From the NCBI GenBank assembly GCA_010014835.2, contig JAAAKB020216864.1, positions 1-20,049 on the forward strand: a stretch of 20,049 nt of DNA. Direction: 5' to 3'. This document shows positions 1 through 8,865 of the stretch, one piece after another. Numbering within the stretch: the stretch's first letter is position 1; every line of letters begins with the position of its first letter. The translations under genes and the position numbers were made by a program. Under the pieces are notes generated by a model, which was not told the origin of the DNA, did no database searches, and saw only the letters and a list, made by a program, of their open reading frames with translations. The DNA comes from Apostichopus leukothele. Lineage: Eukaryota > Echinodermata > Holothuroidea > Aspidochirotida > Stichopodidae.

Positions 1-156
1 TGTGCATTGGTGTCCATGTAATACCAGTCTCCAGAATCACAATGGTAGTGAGGTGGAATGTCAGCCATTGTGCATTGGTGTCCATGTAATACCAGTCTCC
101 AGAATCACAATGGTAGTGAGGTGGAATGTCAGCCATTGTGCATTGTTGTCCTTGTT
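1..156. repeat. 68-bp tandem repeat at the left edge
   Basis: Two copies of a 68-base unit (1-68 and 69-136) are identical base for base, and a third begins at 137 and loses similarity after about 20 bases. The array probably continues beyond the left edge. Identity of the two copies points to recent duplication or homogenisation. It lies in what should be a CNOT11 intron. Short open frames across it come from the repeat and are not genes. Confidence 0.9.
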
Positions 157-686
157 AAACAATACACCTGTCCTGTGCAATGGGCTACACCCGCTGCAAG
201 AAGTAACCAGAAGTCAAGTAATTATAATCCCACTGGTGTCAAACTAACATATGGCTGCATTAAATGATCTATTTTGTATCAAATTATGTCGAGGAAATGA
301 AAATTAAAGGTGTAGAGCAGATCTTTGTTACAATTGTAAGATAGGACCAGAACTTGGATCAACTTAAAAGTGAGACCTTCTTGACAGAGTGTCAAATGGA
401 GAGAATAAAGTAACAAGGTATGCAAATATGTAATATAGTAAGGAATAATATACTTTGAGTGGGTAAGTTTGCAGTGCTCTTGGTAAAGGTTAATTACTGT
501 CATTAATTACTGCTACTAATTACTGAATTATTTCTGAGTCTGAGTCAACTTTTGTTAGGTGATATTGAGTGCAGCATTAACTGGAAACTTTTGATGCAGT
601 TTGTTCTAGAATTTGTTAGATAGACTGGTTGATGACATTTGGTCCTTGGACAGACGATGTGTAGTATCGTTCATTTCCTCACTCAG
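157..686 (+). other. CNOT11 intron, 3' part
   Basis: No exon or RNA gene is recognisable here. The stretch ends in a pyrimidine-rich run and CTCAG at 682-686, which I take as the acceptor of the first CNOT11 exon in the window. An open frame continues upstream to about 613, with a weaker acceptor at 618-619, so a longer exon is possible. The residues that frame would add do not resemble CNOT11. Confidence 0.5.
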
Positions 687-813
687 CTATAATCCCAGCA
701 CAGCCACGACTGTGATGGAGAATCTGATGTGTGGTAATCGGTCACCGATCAACAGTCACTTCAAGCCAGAGTTTATCAGAATAGCGCCACCATTACACAT
801 CTGTGACGATGAG
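687..813 (+). CDS. CNOT11: CNOT11 exon a (first in window)
   Basis: The acceptor CTCAG is followed by one base completing a split codon and then 42 codons. The peptide carries [22 protein letters not shown], matching human [22 protein letters not shown]. The segment before it, [16 protein letters not shown], aligns more loosely with FDSSVASQITEALVSG. The donor is GAG followed by gtatgg. The linker before the C-terminal domain is the least conserved part, so the 5' boundary is less certain than the 3' one. Confidence 0.85.
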
Positions 814-3800
814 GTATGGTAAAACACACACACATATATAGCTGCAATGTGTGTTGAATATATATATATAATCTAGTGATAGCATGCTCGAGTGTTATAT
901 GGCTCAGTTAACACTCTTCACTGAACTATCTCAATGCATTGGCAAAGGAATTTCTCAAATCAACATAATTATGTCTAACTTCTACAATGTGTTACCTATA
1001 CATTATGCATATTCTGCATACCTTGTTGAAAATTTGATAAATTTTCTTGTGCATATTTTTGTTGAATTATTTCCCCCAAATATCAGCTCCATTTCTGAAA
1101 CATGGTATTGTGCACATAATAAATGAGTGAAATACATCCAGACTGCACATTGGTTTAAGTAAGTAAGTAAGTAAGTAAGTAGGCATAAGGCTTGCAAATA
1201 ATAGCACCATATCTAATACATGTTGTGATGCCGTCCATGCAACAAATTTATGAATAATATGCATCAAAACTTGACCTGGCCATAAGCATACGATATAATA
1301 TGCAAGTCTCAGTTTAATGACTTAGTAAAATAATATTTCAACATTTCTGGCAGTAAAATATTAGACAGACTAATGTTGGTTTAGGTAAGTTGTGCTAAAA
1401 CAAATATCAGATTATCCCCTTCACATTCATTTAGTTGGTATGGTTACACCCCGGCGAGAGGGACCACTTTGTCGCGTGGGATAATGGCATGGGAATCAAC
1501 AACAGTGCTGGACTTCAAGAAGTAAAGAAACTGATGGCTAAAGCCTTTAAGGAACCTCTCTTACTAGCCAAGCAACAGCAGTTATTAAGTGAACTGGAGA
1601 AAGATCCAAAACTAGTCTACCATATTGGACTGACCCCAGCAAAAGTATGTATGAAAGTGTTCAGCAGTTTGGAACTGCATTATTAACTGCAGCAGTTTAC
1701 TACATGGTCTATGGGAAATTCATAAATTGGTTACCGGATTGGTAACCAAGTAAAGGTCATTTAGTTTTGATTCATCCAAGGACTGTGTGTAACATACAAC
1801 AGCTGTTTTGTAGGAAGAAGAACTTGATGTAGGGAAACTTTTATTCTAAAAAAGAAAAGTTATTCTACCATGCTGGATTTAACCCCAGCATAGGTATTTA
1901 CAATAATGTGCAGTCCTTCAAAATGTCAATAGCCGATGACTAACCTCTTCCAATTTAGCAGAATAATATGAAACTAGTTTGGTCACAGAGTAGAGTAGAC
2001 AAGTGGAAACAAGGAAGGGGATTATCCATGAAATAAGATTACTTTGGCAAAAGTGACCCTAGGTACAGTATTAGGAAGCCTGTACACATGGACTCATTCA
2101 ACACTGCGTTGTGGCTCTTTCTATTTCTATTCTAACATATATATCTGTTTTGATTCCTGCAGTTTCCTGGGCTGGTGGAGAATAATCCGATACCTGCAAT
2201 AGAGATCCTACTGAGGTTGATGCAGTCCAATCAAATCACAGAATACTTCAGTGTACTTGTCAATATGGATATGTCGTTACATTCCATGGAGGTGGTGAAC
2301 AGACTAACAACAGTAAGTCTGTTATATATGAATAAACATTAAAATGCTTGTATTATTCTTCAGTGTACTGACAGTCTGCTACCCAACATTATGTGAAGTT
2401 GGACAGGGCGAAATATATGTAACTGAATCAATTTGTTGTTTCTACATATATATATATACTTTTTTGATTTCAATACAGTTTTACAGTTCAATACAATTTT
2501 AGCACGATCTTTAAATTTGTTGTACACAAAGGTCTTTGTTGTAAGCCTATTATGTACTTATCATATCTCTATGCACATTATATTAACATTAGGAAACTAA
2601 TTGTATCATTATCATGACACATGCACTAGCGACCAGATGTGACATAACAACAGTGAAGTACATTTCCCACCACTCTGGCAATACCAGTTCATCATTTACA
2701 TTTAGGGATGGTGGTGTGAAGAGAATGTTTGAATACTGTTTACTTGTTATTCAGTGTGTGGAGTTTAACAAAGAGATCTGCTTTGGAATAGGTCTGCACA
2801 ATGAACAACTATTATTAGAGCCCTACTGCTATAAGGCTGCGGTGTAAAACTATTATGAGAATGCTACTGCTAAAAGGCTGCAATATAAAACTCCACAAAT
2901 ATAGTCTGGCATTCTCTGGGCACCTTAATGAACAAGATATTAGAACCCTACTGCTGTAAAGGCTGCGGTGTAAAACTATTGTTAGAATGCTAATGCTATA
3001 AGGCTGCGGTATAAAACTATTATTGGAATGCAACTGCTATAAGGCTACAATGTAAAACAATTATTAGAATGCTACTGCTATAAGGCTGCGATGTAAAACT
3101 ATTATTAGAATGCTACTGAGCACTTTTAAGGCTGCTAAATAATACTCCACAAATATAGTCTGGCATTCTCTATGACACCTACATGAACAAGACATATCAG
3201 GGCAATCTTTTGCACAGTGCTGTTACATTCAGACACAACTGTAAAGAATCACATCTTTGAAATTGGATAAGAGTATTGACTTTCAGTTACATTGATTGAC
3301 TGAACATGTAATCTACTGTATTTAAGAAACTATACCATGCCTGTCATGTACTCTTGAAATACTGCTTGAAAGAATGATCACTGGTTCATTTTGCAGGCTG
3401 TAGATCTACCTCAAGAATTTGTTCATCTGTATATTTCTAATTGTATCTCAACCTGTGAGGCTATGGAAGACAAGTCAATGCAGAACAGACATGTCAGATT
3501 GGTAAGTAACCATCAGAATCATGGCTTTGAGAAAGTTGCTGTGGAAGAAAGCTATGTGACATTCATGTAGTGAGAAACAACAGTTATTCCAAAACTGTTA
3601 GATGAATTCCCAGATTCCTTGAAATGTCCTCCTAACTTTAGATGTGACTCTTTGCAGACACAGTTCCTTATTTTTGCATAGTAATCCTCAATGCGATGGT
3701 TGCCCAATGTTGGTCTGTGATGTCGTTGTGGCAATTGTTTCTGCAAGTACTTACGTTTACTGTCAAAAATGATTGTAGATTGCTTTTAAAAGGTGATTTA

Positions 3801-5078
3801 TTTGAAACTTTTTTCTGTATAACTCTTAATTGTTATACAAGCAACTGAAAGGTGTTATTTCTCCAGGATATATATTTGTGTTACATTTAAAGAGGCATTT
3901 CTCTAAAGTTGATACTTTGTTGTTGTGATTTGTTTGAATAACTCTTGCATAGAGTGTACATTCATGGTAATAAGTGTGGTCACTTCAAACCACACCTTCG
4001 TTAAGGTTTCTTCGGGTGTAAGCCATCTTTTCTTTCACGACTTCATAGGTCTATTTTTTTTTTAAAGAAATGATCTGCTGGTTGAGTAAGCAGTTTTATC
4101 AAATAGTACATTTTTTTGTTCAACAATTTTAGCAGGATCTTAATCAGACAAATACAATTCTCTGTCAACAAATCTGTCCTCCTTGGACTAACTGCAAATA
4201 TGGCTGCTTGGTTTTTCAAGAATATATTATATAGCGACATTCCCGTGATCCTTTCATCATGTCACACACATGATTCTGTGGCAGAGTTTTAATTTCAGCA
4301 AGAATGAAATTACTGTCTATGAATTTTATTCATATTTCTGTTTGTCCATTAGGTCTGTGTCTTCTTGCAGTCTCTTATAAGAAACAAGATTATCAATGTA
4401 AAGGTATGTAGTACTCCTTGCCTAATTAAACACTTACGATCATAATTAAACTTAAAGTGGTGAAAGTGTCTGGTCTTTGTAGTACTTGTAACTTTCCCTG
4501 CCTGTGAACGTTGCACACAAATCTTGCGGTTAATTGACAAGTTCATTTCTTATGTTTGCCTTGGTGTTAAACCTTGCCTAAAACTAAGCGGGTCTTCAGT
4601 TGATTTCGGGTAATATAATATATAATATATATATTTGATACTATAAGATACATAACAATCTTGTTAGTTAGCTTGATTGGTAATGAAATGTCCAGAGACA
4701 ACTAAAAATGAAATTCACCGCATTTTCAAGTTTTGATTTGCTTTATCTAAGAGATTGACAGCAAATGAAGATTGAAATGTCTGAACAAGACTATTTTCAG
4801 AATCAGGTAGTGAGTGTACAAGATGGGAGGTTTTGTATAGTACCTTATTTGGGCATTTATCAATATCTGTCATCTTAACTTCAGTCTCGCTGTAGTTTTA
4901 CTGACTTTTCAGTTAATTCTGCCATTTTTTCCAGGATCTATTTATCGAGATGCAAGCATTTTGTATCGAGTTCAGTCACATCAGGGAAGCAGCAGGATTG
5001 TTCAGACTCTTGAAAAATATGGACAGCGAACAGCAACAACAGCCTCAGCCAAGCACCAGAAACACCAGTAACACTTAA
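687..5078 (+). CDS. CNOT11: CCR4-NOT complex subunit 11, 3' six coding exons (partial)
   Basis: This is the C-terminal part of CNOT11, a scaffold subunit of the cytoplasmic CCR4-NOT deadenylase. In known family members CNOT11 pairs with CNOT10, docks on the CNOT1 N-terminal region, and offers its C-terminal domain to partners such as GGNBP2. Coding exons are 687-813, 1435-1644, 2163-2312, 3397-3501, 4353-4403 and 4935-5078; they join in frame to about 262 residues. Near-identical blocks to human CNOT11 as I recall it include [46 protein letters not shown] and [16 protein letters not shown]. This is the conserved C-terminal CNOT11 domain. Human CNOT11 is about 510 residues, so roughly the N-terminal half is missing off the left edge. 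Four of the five introns whose both ends are visible have GTATG or GTAAGT donors with phase 0 boundaries, and all open with GT and close with AG. The gene runs tail to tail with TRMT61A. Confidence 0.96.
814..1434 (+). other. CNOT11 intron with AT/CA runs and a (TAAG)n microsatellite
   Basis: Holds a short CA/TA run at about 825-840, a TA run at about 857-872, and a TAAG microsatellite at 1156-1182. Frames at 884-1126 (+) and 1003-1267 (-) show no recognisable domain and are treated as chance. The acceptor is TTTAG at 1430-1434. Confidence 0.7.
1156..1182. repeat. (TAAG)n microsatellite, about 6.7 copies
   Basis: Uninterrupted tetranucleotide TAAG run. Such tails sometimes mark the 3' end of a small retroelement, but I see no element body next to it. 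Confidence 0.9.
1435..1644 (+). CDS. CNOT11: CNOT11 exon b
   Basis: Seventy codons in phase 0. The start [16 protein letters not shown] corresponds to human LAWLNPTEPDHAIQWD, and the end [18 protein letters not shown] is almost identical to human. The middle (MAKAFKEPL, then a Gln-rich [12 protein letters not shown]) follows the human [22 protein letters not shown]. The donor is AAAA followed by gtatgt. Confidence 0.96.
1645..2162 (+). other. CNOT11 intron containing a possible decayed copy of exon b's end
   Basis: Mostly unremarkable AT-rich sequence closing in a pyrimidine-rich acceptor (TTCCTGCAG, 2154-2162). Bases at about 1864-1912 resemble the last 29 coding bases of exon b plus its donor and about 20 intron bases (see the separate entry). 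Confidence 0.7.
1864..1912 (+). pseudogene. Possible relic duplicate of the CNOT11 exon b 3' end and donor
   Basis: Compared by eye with 1616-1663, about 37 of 49 positions match with a one-base gap. The match includes the runs TCTACCAT and ACCCCAGCA and a GTAT donor-like motif at the equivalent place. The local reading [10 protein letters not shown] parallels [10 protein letters not shown]. There is an in-frame stop shortly upstream (1830-1832) and no good acceptor, so it is unlikely to be a working alternative exon. Chance similarity cannot be excluded. Confidence 0.4.
2163..2312 (+). CDS. CNOT11: CNOT11 exon c
   Basis: Fifty codons in phase 0, from [20 protein letters not shown] to EVVNRLTT. 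Human CNOT11 reads [20 protein letters not shown] and then the same [20 protein letters not shown] core. Strong TTCCTGCAG acceptor and GTAAGT donor. This is the most conserved exon in the window and part of the helical C-terminal domain. Confidence 0.97.
2313..3396 (+). other. CNOT11 intron with a 41-bp tandem repeat
   Basis: The block at 2800-3195 is repetitive (own entry). A TA run sits at about 2442-2458. The open frame at 2614-2847 (+) runs into the repeat and matches nothing I recognise. The remainder shows no feature. The acceptor is TTTTGCAG at 3389-3396. Confidence 0.7.
2800..3195. repeat. 41-bp tandem repeat with a higher-order spacer module
   Basis: The unit reads roughly CTACTGCTATAAGGCTGCGG followed by TGTAAAACTATTATTAGAAT, about 41 bases, with six to seven diverged copies (for example starting near 2822 and 2863). 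A distinct segment beginning ACTCCACAAATATAGTCTGG interrupts the units at about 2889-2945 and again at about 3145-3195. The array therefore looks like a higher-order repeat that was itself duplicated. No coding role is seen. Confidence 0.85.
3397..3501 (+). CDS. CNOT11: CNOT11 exon d
   Basis: Thirty-five codons in phase 0: [20 protein letters not shown] then [15 protein letters not shown]. Human reads [20 protein letters not shown] then EQIKDKYMQNRLVRL. Acceptor TTTTGCAG, donor GTAAGT. Confidence 0.97.
3502..4352 (+). other. CNOT11 intron, no feature recognised
   Basis: AT-rich intron. Frames at 3552-3746 (-) and 4043-4240 (-) show no domain. A phrase near 4128-4141 (ATTTTAGCAGGATC) resembles one near 2497-2510 in another intron, which may be a shared short repeat but is too brief to call. 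The acceptor is CCATTAG at 4346-4352. Confidence 0.6.
4353..4403 (+). CDS. CNOT11: CNOT11 exon e (51 bp)
   Basis: A small exon of 17 codons in phase 0, [17 protein letters not shown]. It is identical to the human segment except for the last residue (human NVQ). Its length is a multiple of three, so skipping it would keep frame but would remove a conserved helix. Confidence 0.97.
4404..4934 (+). other. CNOT11 last intron
   Basis: AT-rich, with a TA-rich run at about 4611-4636 and a pyrimidine-rich acceptor TTTTTTCCAG ending at 4934. No other feature is seen. Confidence 0.7.
4935..5078 (+). CDS. CNOT11: CNOT11 terminal coding exon
   Basis: Forty-seven codons and a TAA stop at 5076-5078. [20 protein letters not shown] then [10 protein letters not shown] parallels human [20 protein letters not shown] then GLFRLLKTLD. 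The last 17 residues ([10 protein letters not shown] then TRNTSNT) form a Gln/Pro/Thr-rich tail that does not match the human tail and looks disordered. Confidence 0.97.
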   Translation, partial: DLFIEMQAFCIEFSHIREAAGLFRLLKNMDSEQQQQPQPSTRNTSNT

Positions 5079-5580
5079 TAGAACTCTTGCCATATGCAGC
5101 CAGCGAACAGGAAATACAGCTCCCAGCACGGCATCCCAGAAATACGTGCATATTGTTGATGACCAATGAGAAAGATAATTATTGGAAACTTATCTAGAAG
5201 GTTATCACATTTGCCAGATGATGTGAATACGGCAGGTTGGTACACTGTCAACATCGTGTTAATACTTTCATTCGTGTGATATCTGAAATGTCCACTCTTA
5301 AACTAGAGATGTAAGATCTTGTTGAATTTGCTTAAAACTTAATATGTCATAAAGCAGCCAGTTAGTACAGCCCAACCTTGAATTACATCTAATATAGGCA
5401 ATAGAAAGGTGATTCAGTGTATCGTTGGAATTCTCGTAGAATCTTCCCAAATAAGTAATATCAGATACGGCAGGTGTTACCTATTAGCCAGCTGGTGGCC
5501 GGCCCATGGGTCAAATCCAGCCCTCATCCAGCTCATCAGATTTCATGTGTCCTACAATAATAAATTGGCCCACTCTTTGG
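5079..5580 (+). other. CNOT11: CNOT11 3' UTR (probable)
   Basis: Sequence following the CNOT11 stop, ending near the first AATAAA. The extent is inferred from that signal alone. The open frame at 5409-5699 is not recognised and I do not call it a gene. Confidence 0.45.
5559..5564 (+). promoter_or_regulatory. Candidate polyadenylation signal AATAAA for CNOT11
   Basis: I found no earlier AATAAA or ATTAAA in the 480 bases after the stop. Another AATAAA at 7727-7732 would imply a much longer 3' UTR. Confidence 0.4.
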
Positions 5581-6390
5581 TACTATGCAGGTATGCAGGC
5601 TCTTCAACCCTTACTTACACTTTAGTCTTGAGAGCACCTACTGATCTATCCTACATCTTGCTCAAATCTCGGTGTAAAGTTGGACATGGTTTACTCTGAC
5701 CATTTTCTTAACTCCAACCTTTGTTTTCTATTGGCAAACATAGATTTATACAAGTATAAACCCTGAGATAGATCAGTTCTCTATATTGGACCTTGAATTT
5801 GCTGAAGATGTAAGGCTGAATTGATTTAAGAATGTAATGCACTTGGAACAGTGTGCCTGATGGTAAACCTGACTGCAGCATTCAACAACAACACATTGCA
5901 ACCTTCTAGCATGTACGACAGATGTGTAAATCTTGCAGTATTCACAGCTGTGTGGGAATATGTTGCATTAAGTCCATCGCATAGTATAAGCTAGTATGGC
6001 AGTCCGCATGTTACCCCCTTTTCTCCGGGAAACTTCAGCCAAGCAGAATAAGTTGACCTGTAGAGATTGTGCCTCTCAAACTGTTTTGCGCACAGAATCT
6101 ATTACAGTTACTGTTGAGTTTTCCACTCAGTAATGATCTACAGTATGTTAATATGTGAATTTGCACGTAGTTCCAATTCAAATTTCAGTATATCTCCTCC
6201 TATTATGGTTGGATTAAAGTGACAGGGTTGTGTAAATACAGCACAGCTTAGACAGTGTGCATTAAGTTATTAGTCCAGTTATAAGCAATCAGGAGGAAAT
6301 AGATAAGAGAATGGACGGAAATCAAAATGATCTATATCTCTACTGTGGCTCATTTCCTACAAGAAAAACTAATATTTAATTATCATACAT
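5581..6390. other. Intergenic sequence, nothing recognised
   Basis: No coding exon, RNA gene or clear repeat is seen on either strand in this stretch between the two convergent genes. Confidence 0.6.
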
Positions 6391-6706
6391 TTAATCCCTA
6401 GAAGTGTTCTGAAGAGGTTCATGTCACATGAATTGAGGATTTAGCTATAATACTATTAATCCCTAAAAGTGTTTTTTAGATGTTAAATGTCACATGATTT
6501 GAGGATTTAGCTATTATACTTTTAATCCTTAGAAATGTTCTGAAGATGTTAAATGTCACATGAACTGAGGATTTAGCTATAATACTATTAATCCTTAGAA
6601 GTGTTCTGAAGACGTTAAATGTCACACATGAACTGAGGAATTAGCTATAATACTATTAATACCTAGAAGTGTTCTGAAGATGTTCATGTCACATTTATTA
6701 AGGATC
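6391..6706. repeat. 65-68-bp tandem repeat, about 4.7 copies
   Basis: Units start at 6393, 6458, 6524, 6590 and 6658, giving spacings of 65, 66, 66 and 68. Each unit runs AATCCYTAGAAGTGTTCTGA, then GATGTTAAATGTCACATGA, then GAGGATTTAGCTATAATACT. The first four copies contain TCACATGA or CACATGA, an E-box-like core; the fifth is truncated. Divergence between copies is modest. Confidence 0.9.
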
Positions 6707-7865
6707 CTCTTTTGCCTACTCAAATGTATGTTTGAAAAAGGAAAGACTAAAAGTTAATTATCACAACTGCAATGTATTGGACAAAGTACGCCATGACAAT
6801 TCGGCAGAAAACCACCTGAAAAAAAACAAAGAAACAGCAGTTTTAACTAAGTTCAAAATTTACTCAATGTTGAGTTTAATTGTTTTTTTCTTCGTACTTT
6901 GTAAATATAACTTGAAATTAACATGAAAATCTGTCTCCTCTCTGTTATCTCTGTAGTTGATCTTTAGAATATAGAGAATTTGATGGAGATTGGGAAGGGA
7001 GGGGTCTTGGGAGAAGGTGGTGGAGGGGGAAAATGGTGTCTTCTGAGAAAAAGACACCCATTGCCTAACTGAATTAGACTGATACAGATGCTATGCAACT
7101 AAACTTCTGTTAGTTTTTGATGATTGTCAAGAACCATAGTCGTACAACATGGCTTCCTACACTGCAGGTCTAACAAGAACATACTCACATGGTTTCTTCC
7201 AGCTCAAATACAATCCTACTTCACTGTGATTAACCAGGGAGCACAGACACACTTTTGCTGAAAAATTGGGTGTTCGTGCTATTTTTGTCTCACTCACATT
7301 TTTGAAGACTATGTAACAACTCAACTGGCATCTTCCCTCTAAGGGCTGAATTCCAAAATTACACACATCCCCCAGAGGGTCGCAAACATCATATTTTGTA
7401 CAGGGGGTATAGGGAAAATAGACCGTATATTGTATTTGGTTGCATTTCTTTATCAAATACTGTATTTCAGCATCTTTGATATTAAAATTTTGCCCTAATT
7501 TTTATCTTTCATCTGAGTATACATTTATTGCATTCCATTGCAAACATAGATCACAGTGATTTTTTAAGAGAACCAAGTTTGTACAAAATTTGCATCTAGT
7601 ACAGATTTGCATCTGGCAACACTGTCCTGTTATTGCTGATGACCACCAGGGTACCACAGCCAGGTATACTTCACTAGTCATCCGATCTGATGAAGTTGTT
7701 AACCAAACTAGCTTTAAGAATTGCAGAATAAAAGTGGTGTATCAATAATTGTACATTGCGAAATAATTAAATATGCAATGTGCATGACAAAACTTGATTT
7801 TATCAATGATATTTAACAACTTTCTAGATAATTATCCCTATACATTAGTGTGTGTAGCAGTTGTG
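6707..7865. other. Intergenic sequence, no gene recognised
   Basis: The longest frame is at 7157-7456 (-), 99 codons, with several Cys residues, but no start context, splice partners or family I recognise. An AATAAA lies at 7727-7732 on the + strand. Nothing else is supportable. Confidence 0.55.
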
Positions 7866-7894
7866 CTATGTTAGGCTAGGCTAGCCTAACATAG
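7866..7894. repeat. Perfect 29-nt palindrome (14-bp arms, 1-nt centre)
   Basis: The left arm CTATGTTAGGCTAG (7866-7879), a single G, and the right arm CTAGCCTAACATAG (7881-7894) are exact reverse complements. It could form a hairpin or cruciform. It lies about 60-90 bases before the transposon-like fragments, but I see no link to them. Confidence 0.9.
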
Positions 7895-7949
7895 GCCTAA
7901 ACGTTACTGGCTAGCATAAATGCAACAACTTACAGTATGTATGTAGGTA

Positions 7950-8440
7950 GCAGGCAGGGATCCAGGATTTTGAGAAAGGAAGGGGTAGGGGTTTCTGAAC
8001 GACAAGGCGAAGCCGAGCGTAAAATCGTACTGGGGGAAGGAGGAGGGAAGGGGATGTGCCCTCTCATATTTGTTTAAATATAGATGCTCTAAAGTCTATG
8101 GTGCACTTGATCTGCGGGCAAGGGCGGATCCATGATTCTATGAAAGGGGGGCCAAATATATCATCTTGTGATCGCCGTCCTTGAGAGTGGTCTGAGGGAA
8201 GGGGGTCTCCACCTCCCCATTTGAGAATATTTTGAATAATTAAGGGTCCTTATATGCAATCTGCTGCTAGGGCCTAGGCTATGTTTTGCAACTTTTGAAG
8301 TAAATTTATGTTCAAGAATTTTCTTATTTGGGGGTAGTTTTATATTTTTTAATTGAGGCAATAAAAAAGATGAGAATGTTTTAAATAATTTAGGATCCTT
8401 AGGCTAGATGCAATGTAGTGCATCTGGTGATTATCCCTTA
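7950..8440. mobile_element. Cluster of short transposon-like repeat fragments
   Basis: Two segments open alike: GGATCCAGGATTTTGAGAAA followed by a G-rich run at about 7969, and GGATCCATGATTCTATGAAA followed by GGGGGG at about 8126. Openings of this kind (GGATCCAGGATT plus a G-run) are common at the ends of small non-autonomous DNA elements in aquatic invertebrate genomes, as I recall. A stretch at about 8222-8268 (TGAGAATATTTTGAATAATT and onward) recurs diverged at about 8371-8425. The fragments look nested or duplicated and have no coding capacity. The family is not named. Confidence 0.5.
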
Positions 8441-8507
8441 TGAGAGAACAAAAAGATTTTTCCGCTTGAATAGTTCGGGTTGCCCTTCCACATTTTTGAC
8501 TGGGGGT

Positions 8508-8740
8508 CACTGGCGTAGCCAGGGGGTGGCCAAAGCCACTCCTAATTAAAATGGAAAAAATTATTCGCCAAAATAAAGGATTTTGTCTAGATGCATCTTG
8601 CAAGACCTGGGAAGTGCCATTTCCGGCGATCCACAGGTACCCTTTTCCACAAATTTCTACGTTCTGCACAAACCAATAGTGGCGCTCTACTTAGATTCGG
8701 CAACCCCAACCAAAAATCCTGGCTTCGCTATTGCTGGGGT
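8508..8740. mobile_element. Possible small non-autonomous element with degenerate inverted ends
   Basis: The left end reads CACTGGCGTAGCCAGGGGGT (about 8509-8528). The right end, read from the other strand, gives AGCAATAGCGAAGCCAGGAT (about 8720-8739). The shared core GCGWAGCCAGG supports degenerate terminal inverted repeats around about 230 bases. It starts about 125 bases downstream of the TRMT61A stop, so it may form part of that gene's 3' UTR. Target-site duplications are not clear. Confidence 0.4.
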
Positions 8741-8865
8741 TTAACTCCCCCAACCTCCGCTTCCTAAATATAGTCTTGGTCAAATTATCATTTTGAAATT
8801 GCATGTTGTTCCCGGAATGAACAGAACAAAGCATTGAAAAAGATAGTGACCTTGCTCTCTTCTGT

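Noticed and set aside
613-686. Upstream extension of the first CNOT11 exon
   Set aside because: The frame is open, but its residues do not resemble CNOT11, and the stronger pyrimidine-rich acceptor at 682-686 aligns with where similarity begins.
5480-5530. tRNA-like A-box and B-box phrases (TAGCCAGCTGG and GGGTCAAATCC) in the CNOT11 3' region
   Set aside because: The spacing of about 22 bases is too short for a tRNA, no cloverleaf can be drawn, and both boxes have mismatches.
7157-7456. 99-codon Cys-containing frame on the - strand
   Set aside because: No family resemblance, start context or splice structure. Noted only as an unexplained frame between the genes.
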